A DNA stretch of 64,000 nt, from contig OX337237.1 in NCBI GenBank assembly GCA_946965045.2, positions 1,860,001 to 1,924,000 on the forward strand. The letters are read 5' to 3'. The stretch's first letter is position 1, and each line of letters begins with the position of its first letter. A model generated the notes under the pieces. It ran no database searches. It worked only from the letters and a program-made list of their open reading frames with translations, and was not told the DNA's origin. A program made the translations under genes and the position numbers. Of this stretch, positions 55,148 through 64,000 are shown one piece after another. This stretch comes from Epithemia pelagica. Taxonomy: Eukaryota; Bacillariophyta; Bacillariophyceae; Surirellales; Surirellaceae.

Positions 55148-57132
55148 CAGAGTCATCTTTTCCCTTACTCTATATGGTCAAGGCTTCTGAGTAATATTCT
55201 AGGAAATCCAGATTGGTAACAATTCACTACAGTGACTGACAATGGTGAACAATTAACTACAGTGACTGACAAAGTGACTGACAATGGTGGCCACCTCAAT
55301 GTCGTACAAGACAATGATGGCCTGTTTCGGTATGGGCTAGAGTATGATGGCAAGTTTCTTCATTCAGACAAATTGGAATTTTTGGTGCAAACTCTGGAAT
55401 TGATTTGCATCACCAGATGAACAAGTTGAGTGGATTGATTGATCTCATGTTCCATGGTACAGGTGGCATTGAGGTGAATGAATCGAGTCAACCTGTCATG
55501 GCACATTTGTACTATATATTACAATGCATCGTTTGCTCAATTCACCAGTAAGCAACATGTCACATTCAGTTAGCTTTTGAACCACCTGTTCTCATTACTA
55601 CGCACAACAAATGTGTGGTCTCATATTGTGAGTGGCAAGTCCATGATATGAAATGGCAAAAGGGGCTACTGTCAACTCCATTTAATTGCAATTGAATGGG
55701 ACATGTTCAAGCAAGGGATTGGACTTTCAGAACACCTAGTATTGGAGAGATATTTACTCCATGAAGTGATAGACAAGGTTTGCTTTCCAGATTGGAATAA
55801 TAACATTCCCTCCATGGCAGTTTGACTTAATGCACAGGGTCACAAATCAATAGCAGCATTCTGACACATTTAGGATGGGGAATTTTGGTTAACAAGGGCA
55901 CTGAGAGGCCGTTGGAAGCCGACAAGTAGAGAGGCGGATAATCAGCCTCCAATTGCGCATCAAGGTGCTGTGTACATGTGAATTGGTTGGCATTCGAACC
56001 CGGTGGAATGCTGTGATGATGACATCAGCACTGAAGAGGATGTCCTCTTTCGGATGATCCAGGCAGAGGTTTTTGATGTACCGTAGGAACCTCGTAAAGG
56101 CTGTGCCACGTCAGGGATCTGGGTGTTGGTGTTCCAATTGTCGTCGTTGGAAATTCGGGGGTTTGGGTCGATGCATCGGCGGCCGGTGTCTTGTGTGGTT
56201 TCGGGGCAACCCAGTTTGATTAGACATGAAAACCGAAGTTTTCAACAGGAGTCCCAAGCCGAAGCAAGAATCAGCAGCCAGCCCCCCATCGCAACGGCAA
56301 CTTCACTCGAAACCATCCGCCGACCGTCACCATACCCGCAACAATACCCGAGCCGAGTCCAAAGGACCAAGCCCGACTGGAGCCACCAAGATGCTCACCA
56401 ACATCTCCGTCACCCCGGACCGCCGTCCCATCCACCCCGCCAAACGAGCCACCCACGAAGAATCCCACCACCAGAACATCGAAAACAACAAAAACATTGA
56501 AAACGACAACGAAAAAAAAAACAGCAGAAAAAAACAACAAGACCAACCAAACCCCCATCTACCCCTACAACGGGGGAAACAACCACCACCTCCACGATAC
56601 CGAATTAACCACCATGGCCACGACCCTCACGGCCCTCGACGAAGACCCACCGAACAACCACAACAACCAAGAAAGCGACCAGGAGCACCAACCAAATGAA
56701 GACCACCACGGAACCAACGAAACCGACAAGGACAACGACAACCCCAGCGAAACCCCAAACGGTGAACCCAAGTACAATAACAACAACAAAAAAGGAGCAA
56801 CCCCAACGAAACCTCTCCCCAACCCATACCGAAAGACAAACCCAACCAAAACGAGAGCCCCGTCGCCCGAACCAGCCATCCTTTTCCACATCCATGTGGC
56901 AGTGCCACCAGAATCCTCAGGTAGAATCCACCCTTCCACGACTCACCAAGCAATCGTTAAAAAAACCACTTCAACAAAGTCTTCGCCCACCATTGGAAGA
57001 CAGAAGAACCCATCTGGCTCCAAGTCCACACCGTTGATTTCATTGTAACAAAGCAGTCGGACAGGTACAGCCTCCGCCAAAACCAAGGAGAAAACCATCG
57101 CAACAAAGGAAACGGCCACACCTCGACGTTCC

Positions 57133-57891
57133 ATGTCACGCTGTTCCATGTCACACTGTCGCCCGCCCCTGAAAACAATGCTTTTGACACGGATGTATTT
57201 TACAAACAACAGACCAACCGGCGTGCAACAATCGCACGAGCGACATATTTGGCATAATTGTGGGCGTGCCCGCCCAAACCGTAAAACATCGCTGAGCAGC
57301 ATTGGACCTGACATCGGGAATCCAGAACTCACAAAACTGCACGACATGAACTTTTACGACCACATCGGCATCCGAGCGGGTACGTTCAGTAGAGAACTAA
57401 AAAGTAAACAACGAGGCCAGGTCCTAGTGATTTACCTCACGGACTCTTCAAGAACCAATTTCGAGTCGGTACTCAGAAGCTACAATGCCTTCCAACAGGC
57501 CAATCGAAACATAGAAATCACATGGAACGAAAACAAAGTCCAAGAACTATTCCCAATGCCCAAAACACAAGCAAACCAAACAACAACGCTCGAAGCGTTG
57601 AAAGACATAGATAAATTCTATGGGGCCTGCGTAAAAATCAACCACGAAGCCACAGACGGAGATTGGGCACAACTCAAGCACATCCGAGAATACGTGGCGC
57701 TCTTTCCCGAGTTCGACAACCTCGATCCATACGCCCAGTACTACACCCTGTATCTGAGATCCACCCCAGATACCCACCATCTGACAACGAAGACCATCAG
57801 ACAGCATCCCCTGTTCCCAACCAACATCCTCCTGCCAACCTTAGCAGCGGTCGCAGCGACCCCTCAACGTCAACAAAACACCAACCAATAA
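57133..57891 (+). pseudogene. ORF1-like segment of the non-LTR element
   Basis: The frame 57133-57891 (starting within a longer open stretch back to the TAA at 57046) has a globular-looking part from about residue 60 onward. Its sequence reads IGNPELTKLHDMNFYDHIGI, then a TFSRELKSKQRGQVLVIYLT core, helical AFQQANRNIEITWNENKVQE, and KINHEATDGDWAQLKHIREY. No named domain was recognised. It ends at TAA, and coding-like sequence resumes in other frames (DDPYDDNADWTTIAAHAFHH near 58090), so the region has lost its frame more than once. Confidence 0.4.
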
Positions 57892-58201
57892 GCGACAACA
57901 CCAACCTCCTCCAGCCATACCAACCGTCTTCTCGCAATTACCAACCGACTTCTGCGAAGAAAACGCAGCTCTCTCACCGACGACCACGATGACACCCCAG
58001 ACACACCAACCACTAGGCCACAAACAAACACCTTGGAAACCCCTCCGCCAAACAAAAGAAGTGGACGAGACAGGGGTCGACGACCCGTACGACGACAACG
58101 CGGACTGGACAACAATTGCTGCCCATGCATTCCACCACAATGACTAAGAGGCACAACCAGAAGACTCCAAACCACCAGCACAACAAAACCAATTTGCCCC
58201 A

Positions 58202-58858
58202 TTGGCAGAACAGCTTTTTGACAATGAGCAATCAAACCAGCAGCCCCACAATGAGGAAGACATGATGGAAACAGAAGACGAGGACGATCAATCCCGGTCC
58301 CTCATCCCGGACGACCAAGAGGACGACTACGAAGTCAACAACAACAACGAACAACAATACTCTGCCACAATGGGGCACGAAATCGAACTTATAGTGCAGT
58401 ATGTTCGACACAATCGACCGTCGCGACTCCCAGAGCTCGAAGAGTGCCTGCTGGCAAAAACAAAATCATTCTCGAATGATACGCACAGTCTCTGTTTCAG
58501 ACTGACGATCGTCACGTCGCTGGCTCGCGCACCAGCCATGACGTCCCAAATGGAAAATGGGCCAAAGGGCCAAATGAGTAAGTCAACGACTTCCACCCCG
58601 AGCAACTGTCCGGTGCCAGACTGCCACTGGATGGTGCCGCCCAACACCCACAAACCACATGCTGCAAGGAAGCAGCATCTTATAACCGAACACAACGAAA
58701 CACATCCATCCGACTATATGACACCAACCTACTGCCACCAACACGGCTTCCATCTGTGCCGAAGCTGCGACACACCCACAGCCATTTTCAACACACAGGG
58801 CCACCTAAGACAACACATTACCAAAAACATAGTAGGTCCCAAACGAACATACAACTAG
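58202..58858 (+). pseudogene. Zinc-finger segment of the non-LTR element
   Basis: The frame from 58202 begins with an acidic region (NEEDMMETEDEDDQSRSLIP). It then has CPVPDCHWMVPPNTHKPHAA followed by R-x-x-H-L-x-x-E-H, a C2H2 finger with CX4C, and then YCHQHGFHLCRSCDTPTAIF followed by GHLRQH, a second Cys/His unit. It reads directly into the next segment after a one-base shift near 58850. Zinc fingers placed before RT are typical of several non-LTR lineages and would bind the element RNA or target DNA. Confidence 0.5.
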
Positions 58859-59529
58859 TTCTAAACACATACAGACACTTAACAACCCAAACCGAAACAA
58901 ACTGGAAAAGAAGCTTGGCGTTCCTCCATCAACTAGACCCAGCACCACCATCGTTCCGAAGAACCATCTGGCACAAAGCCAAACCACCACTCCGGGCTGA
59001 ATTTTACACCGTCTACAACAACGTCGCAAACTGGGTCATCGACGCAACACAGCCACTGACGCCCGCAATCCTTAAAGACGACCGACCACCAAAACATGAC
59101 ACCGACTCAACACCTTTCTGGAAACTTCTAACAATCCTGGAGGCCCTTCTGCTTGCACCGATCAAGGACACGGTGCACCTTACGTACTCCAACGCCCTCT
59201 GTGCACGACTTGCAATGTTCAAACAAGGCAGACTGCAAGAGCTATACGACACGGTATGGAACCCACCACCGTTGCCGAAACTGCACGGCCGAGAACAAGC
59301 GCACAAGAAGAAACAACAACAGGCCCAACAAAGACACCGAAACCCGCCAGACGACAACATCCTTCAACCATGGCAACTAACGGCGGCACAACAAACAGCC
59401 AACCTGGGGAATTATAGAGCGGCCCTCAGTAAAATAACCACCAACACCCCCACAGCCACCCTCACCCCTCCACGCATCCCCCAACGATGCAAAACATACT
59501 ATTGGAACCACTTTGTTCAACGGTACTAA
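58850..59529 (+). pseudogene. Pre-reverse-transcriptase segment of the non-LTR element, 3' truncated
   Basis: In the frame ending at 59529: VLNTYRHLTTQTETNWKRSL, AFLHQLDPAPPSFRRTIW, LCARLAMFKQGRLQELYD, QRHRNPPDDNILQPWQLTAA, NLGNYRAALSKITTNTPTAT, then a stop. The pattern of a helical domain, a Q-x-R-x-x-x-A-x-x-L-x-x-x-G-x-x-x-A segment, and the beginning of the linker before RT is what I expect in R2/LINE-type proteins. RT motifs never appear because unrelated sequence starts at about 59530. Non-LTR copies are usually truncated at the 5' end, so loss of the 3' half is unusual. Confidence 0.45.
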
Positions 59530-59692
59530 CTTTGGGCACCTTCTTGAACGATATATATATACGTGTACTGGTTGGTCCGTGTGTCACGCTATGTTGGGAG
59601 ATATTCGGAGGGGGTTTTTTCTTGCGAACCTCACTTGGAACCTGACCATTTTTCAAGATACGAAGTTCCTCTTGATCAATTCCCAGAGCCAC

Positions 59693-62467
59693 TCAAAGTA
59701 TTTCCAATGCCTGCATCAGCCAAATGGTATTCCCAAGTTGGCATGCGAAAACACCGTTACTCCGTTTCTGCACAGTCTTTGCATTCCTTTTCACGATCTC
59801 TTTGTGGTTACTTTCCTCTGATTCGACGTCAATCCCTTTTAGCGGTCCAAAATTTGTGATTTGCATTGGAATATGAGTAAGATTGTGGTCCTTCGGAATT
59901 TTCCATCCGTTGGACATAATACGACCTTTTTTATCAACTCTGGGAGCCAAACGACATATCCCATCCATCATGATCTTTATGGAATTGTCTGATTTGGAAG
60001 ATGTCTCCATCGCATTCTTTGAAGTTGCATTGCTTTCCCAGAAAACATCCTTATGCACCCAGCCGAGACAAATAAAGGTAATCAAGGTAAGGCTCTCTGT
60101 CATCATCATCCCAAATGGATCTGTATGCTTCTGGGTCGTCTTGAAAGGTTGGATCTATAGTAAGGTGCGTTGATGTGACGGTGTTATTGTTGTCTTCTTC
60201 TGGATCCGGTGTAACCCCGGTTATATCCACGGCACTCTCATTATCACTTTCCTCTCCTCTTGTATGTTCCTCTAGTTCTCTTTCATTTTTTGATTGTTTA
60301 CTCTCTCTATTCTTCCATTCACCAACCATTTTTTCCCATTTCTTTTTCATTGTATCCGCAAATATAAGCTGTCCCCTGATAGTGACACACAATGCTGCTG
60401 ATACAAACATTATTCCAACCCATTCATTTGCAGTGATGTTGGATACATTACTGATCCCAGCAGAAAACATCGTCTTGGGGTAACCATGTGTTGAGGAATA
60501 TGAAAACAGTGTTTGGCGATTCGCGCGGAAAATTGAATTGTACAGGTAATCGAACATTGCCCTTTCTGTTTTTGTCATCATATTGAAAAAGTTCATCATG
60601 ATATACCTGACCACACCTGTTTTCAAAGTATGCATTACATCACAACAAGCGGCTGTTGTGATCCCATGTTCTTTATTCATGCCTTCACCCATATACAATT
60701 GAGTCAATATACTGTCTACCTTGTATTGGCCTATTTCTTGCAAGATTTTTTCTGATTCTTTCACCTTGACTGTAATGTCCCGATTGTTATGGCTTTCTGA
60801 CTCGACAAGCGGTTCCACATCATTATTCAAACCCATTGCAGTTAGACTGAGTTCTCGTATTTTATCACTTCGTAAGTAATGACATTCATGCCAAGGATAA
60901 CTTGCTTCGACGGGAAGAATATCACAAGCCCATGTAAGACGACCGACCTTGGCGTGGTTTGAGGCATATCGACCAACCAAATTATCCTGTGATTTGGCAT
61001 CACCTTTAATGGCAATCAAGGGTAAGATCAATTGACAACACGTTCATGACCGTGTAAACGGAGTCTCATCCATAACCCCCCTTTCTCATGGATCCGATGA
61101 AGGGCTTGGAATAAGACTCTTAGTTGGGAATGATAATTGCGACAGGGTGCTCCTTTGGATTGTATATGTTTTGCCGCGGATGATTTTCTATCGAGATCAG
61201 AGACCAAACCCAATTTAATCTGGCGTTCTGGTTTCCTCATTTCAGATAGAGTCAAGAAAGACGGAACCATCACAACAGGTTCTGCCGTGAATCGGCCATC
61301 TTGAGTTGCATGAGTCTTGTCTGTGTAACAGACCAAACCAACAACAAAGGCATCTTTGTCACACTTATACTTCTCGACTGTTTCCTAGAATACCATTCCA
61401 TCCTGGATATTCTCAAGTAGAAGGTTTGGTTCATATGGCTTGTAAGGGTCATCTCTGTCGAGTATTGTATTCACTGGTTTTGACACTTCAGGATCTTGGA
61501 GCACTCTTTGCAGCTGATGGATAAAATCAAAAACAACCTTCTTGATGGATTTCTCACTTGATGGAATCAGAGTCCCTTGTTTTTTGGTATATTCCAAAGG
61601 AACTGCTATTCGCCCAGGTTTTGGAAAATCACTCAATTTATTCTTAGCAAAACGCGAAACAACAGTCTCCCGTTTTGGTTGTTTCGTTTCAAAAAAAGAC
61701 GGACCGCATCGAATATATGTCTCTCTAGCCCATGATACAATTTGGTCAAAAAGATAATTCGGACATCCCGCTGAGCGCAGTATCAAAAGAAGCAATGTAA
61801 GGGCACGGTCATCCTCTGAAACCACCACGGTATCATGTTCCAAAAACCGTGGAAAATTGATTGGATTTATCTTTGAATTGAAGTTGATAATATTTCTCAT
61901 GTCTCCTGGCATATTATTATTCAGGTTGTTGGTTTTTGCAGGATCTCTCCCTTTCATTGTCGTCTCTTGCTCTTGGTCTTCCTGTGACACATCACGCCTG
62001 TCCTGCATGAGTCCATCTTCCCTGCTCCTGTCCTGTATCAAACTATCTTCATCCATGTCCAAGTTCTCATCGAGTAAGTCTTCATATGTCATTGTTGTTT
62101 GAACAATTTCATTGTCGAAATGATAGATACGTCCCTTTTGTGCAGCCACTGTCGAGTTCTCACCAATATCATATTCGATTTGATCACCATGACCTTCATC
62201 GACACCAAGCTCTGAAATATACTGACAAGAACTACCTTCATCCGTTGGATGTGTTGTTCGCGTATTACTTTGTTTACCAATCAATGACTGTTTCGATGTA
62301 TGCTTCTTCTTACATGCTAATTCGTGCCTGGCTATTCCTTGTCTATGAAATCCTTCACCACAAAACGTGCAAAAACGATCATACTTCCCGCTATTCGATA
62401 ATGTATATCTTGATTGCTCTGGATTCTCATTTGTACTGTGTGGGAGTTGCTTCCTCTTTCTTCCCAT
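59693..62467 (-). pseudogene. Plavaka-like (CACTA superfamily) transposase, split by one stop and two frameshifts
   Basis: ATG at 62467. Residues 28-50 hold a C2H2-type finger (CTFCGEGFHRQGIARHELAC). Later come FPRFLEHDTVVVSEDDRALT, ILRSAGCPNYLFDQIVSW and an in-frame TAG at 61385. The same frame continues with VCYTDKTHATQDGRFTAEPV, LGLVSDLDRKSSA and PCRNYHSQLRVL, then shifts near 61030 to LPLIAIKGDAKSQDNLVGRY and KVGRLTWACDI. DKT-x-x-x-x-x-GR-x-x-x-EPV, LG-x-x-x-DL, NYH and the GD-x-x-x-x-D-x-L-x-G-x-Y block occur in this order in Plavaka-type transposases. The catalytic Asp of DKT and of KGDAKSQD are present. A second shift near 60055 leads to a tail ending at 59693. Terminal inverted repeats were not located. 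Confidence 0.65.
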
Positions 62468-62479
62468 GGCCGTTCTAAA

Positions 62480-62973
62480 GTTATCTTGTTATTCCCTTTG
62501 GAATCGAATACAATGCAACAACCAACGAAGGTGGACGAAGAAAATAATGACATCAGTGTCGTGCGTACTTAGGTACGTGGTCAACCCTGCTTCCGGGGGA
62601 GAAATATTATAAATATTTCTGGGGGATATAACGGTCGAAAATTTTTTTTCAACACTGGAAAGAAAATTCGTTGCAAGCGTGCAGGTCTAAAACGGGAAAC
62701 CTGATTTCTCGGCTGTTGGCAAAATTTCAAACTGAAATAAATACAGAACGATTCCAACCAAAGCAAGTAAAAGAATTTCAAACCATGATACCAACCTAGT
62801 CTGAAGACGATGTGTTTTGAAACCTGGAACCAGGACTCGTTGTTTCTTTCTAGTTCATTGATTTGGAACAGTGCTCAGGTTACCCATAAAGTGAAAGAAG
62901 TGTGGACAAAAAGGCAACGACCGGTAGACGCGTACAGGTGGATCGAGGAGGAAGCAGTGCCCGTCAAAAGGCA
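62480..62973. other. No convincing gene
   Basis: Between the transposase start and the spliced-gene candidate no reliable feature is visible. An upstream exon of the next gene could lie here, because its open frame extends back to 62890. Confidence 0.5.
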
Positions 62974-64000
62974 ATGAGTGACCGCAACCAAGCATACAGA
63001 GACAGACGCGAAAAAGATATAGAGAAACAAGAGAGAGAGGCCAGGCAACGCCAACAGAACCGGGAGAGACAGCAGGCTCAAGATAAGGAAAACCAAGTCG
63101 GAAATCAGGCTAACAATCGTCTCTCGTTATCTGGGCAAAGTACTAATGTTGGAAACGTACAAGAAACTGCATGTGGAGATATTGATAGATCGGTGGAGCA
63201 GGGTTCACATGACAGTCGATCCAGACCTCTGTTTGGAGACTCCACGATGAATGATAATATGAGAGATGACAGGTTGGGAGACTCCACGCTGAACGATAAT
63301 ATGAGAGACAGAACAGACACTACAGGTTTGAGAACACAGCCTACAACAATGTCCCAAAGGAACCCCACCAGAGACAATGGTGTGTAATCTATCATTTTTG
63401 ACAATCGTCACATGGATCATACTCACATACTTGTCCCTCTAATGTACTCAACAGACACAAATCAACAGAGTATGTCTGATATAGCACAACCAGTCGGCAC
63501 TGAAGTTAGTAAGTTGTAATGAAATTCCTTTGAAGAAAGGTTGACATTCAAGCCATCGGCAGCTAATGCATGTGGGTGATATGATGGGAACAGGTGGACA
63601 TGTCGCTCATGATGTTTCTTCACTTTCGGATATGTCCTTTACCACAGGTGGATTTTCCAATCGGAGCCATTTTACAGCTGTGACACATTCGACATCAGAA
63701 TCTCAAAAGGCAAGAAAAGACTCATCTGCATCTGGTGACATGCCAGTTTCTGAAACAACTTCCTTCAAATGGTTTGCTACCAGGAATTGTTTTAGGGTAT
63801 GCAAATATTGGAGTGACGAGGATAACATACCAGATGAGAAAGGGTTGTACAAACTTGCAAAGACTTACTTCAAGGAATATTTTCGAAGGAACGGGCTCAC
63901 TAACAAAAATATGAAAGAGACATGGTGGGTTGAATATGTTCCTCGCGTGAAAAGATATTTGGGAGTGAAAAGGTCGAATGTACTTGCCACATTCGCAAGA
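62974..64000 (+). CDS. Start of a probable three-exon gene, cut by the window edge; hypothetical
   Basis: The first ATG in the open frame is 62974. Proposed exons are 62974-63379, 63455-63504 and 63563 to beyond 64000. The introns are 63380-63454 (GTGTGT...CAACAG, 75 bp) and 63505-63562 (GTTAGT...CGGCAG, 58 bp), and they keep the frame. Exon 1 encodes a charged coiled-coil-like stretch (RDRREKDIEKQEREARQRQQ) and a 15-16 residue duplication (GDSTMNDNMRD, GDSTLNDNMRD). Exon 3 reads LMHVGDMMGTGGHVAHDVSS ... SFKWFATRNCFRVCKYWSDED ... LAKTYFKEYFRRNGLTNKN, with a basic, Trp/Tyr-rich part that looks nucleic-acid binding. No family was recognised. Without splicing, exon 1 stops at 63387, so the model is a proposal. 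Confidence 0.4.

Larger units (their letters stand above)
56100..59529 (+). mobile_element. 5' part of a probable non-LTR retrotransposon, decayed
   Basis: The plus strand becomes strikingly rich in A and C and is coding-like throughout, in changing frames. The first part (56226 to about 57050) is low-complexity Asn/Pro/Lys-rich. Next is a globular part (57300-57891: TKLHDMNFYDHIGIRAGTFS, QVLVIYLTDSSRTNFESVLR, REYVALFPEFDNLDPYAQYY). A zinc-finger part follows, and then a region that in such elements precedes the reverse transcriptase. The coding stops at 59529, before any RT motif. No LTRs flank it. Assignment rests on the order of zinc finger followed by the pre-RT segment. Confidence 0.5.

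Noticed and set aside
56271-58235. Val/Gly/Phe-rich minus-strand frames opposite the non-LTR element
   Set aside because: They mirror the extreme A/C bias of the plus strand and have no recognisable domain.

Overview
The window looks like nuclear DNA of a stramenopile alga, most likely a diatom. The reasons are indirect: Ty1/copia elements of the kind expanded in diatoms, a Plavaka-like (CACTA superfamily) transposase, piggyBac and Crypton remnants, short GT-AG introns in the one gene where splicing can be proposed, and an interstitial CCCTAA (TTAGGG-type) tract. No rRNA, tRNA or operon-like gene cluster was found. Most of the DNA is transposable elements, decayed genes and tandem repeats. 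Everything here was read by eye, with no database search.

Layout. 1-1.1 kb: end of a transposase-like pseudogene, then a 68-69 bp minisatellite and a foldback repeat. 2.1-7.3 kb: one small hypothetical gene, repeats, and two inverted, decayed relatives of the DNA glycosylase endonuclease III. 7.5-17.2 kb: a copia element (element 1) with nearly identical LTRs but several stops and frameshifts. 17.2-22.9 kb: direct repeats, a SET-like fragment and an 83-bp tandem array. 22.9-32.7 kb: a related, older copia element on the minus strand (element 2). 32.7-35.2 kb: copia RT and piggyBac fragments and decayed reading frames. 35.6-38.7 kb: a pure 159-unit TAC array beside two 69-bp inverted repeats 2.1 kb apart, with two minus-strand frames each broken by one UGA. 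38.8-42 kb: oxygenase-like remnants, the interstitial telomeric tract, a MITE-like foldback and a Crypton N-terminus. 42.5-46.5 kb: repeat-rich DNA with a pseudogene and a KOW-like ORF. 47.56-54.97 kb: a structurally complete, very young copia element (element 3). 56.1-59.5 kb: the 5' part of a probable non-LTR retrotransposon. 59.7-62.5 kb: a Plavaka-like transposase pseudogene. 62.9-64 kb: the start of a probable spliced gene that runs off the window.

Three points stand out. Elements 1 and 2 both carry a multi-pass hydrophobic region between gag and protease, and both use Trp in place of Tyr in the reverse transcriptase YxDD box. Element 3, whose LTRs differ at one base in 240, has gag and pol in one frame separated by a single UGA, which suggests stop-codon readthrough. 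An interstitial telomeric tract interrupts a decayed oxygenase-like gene.
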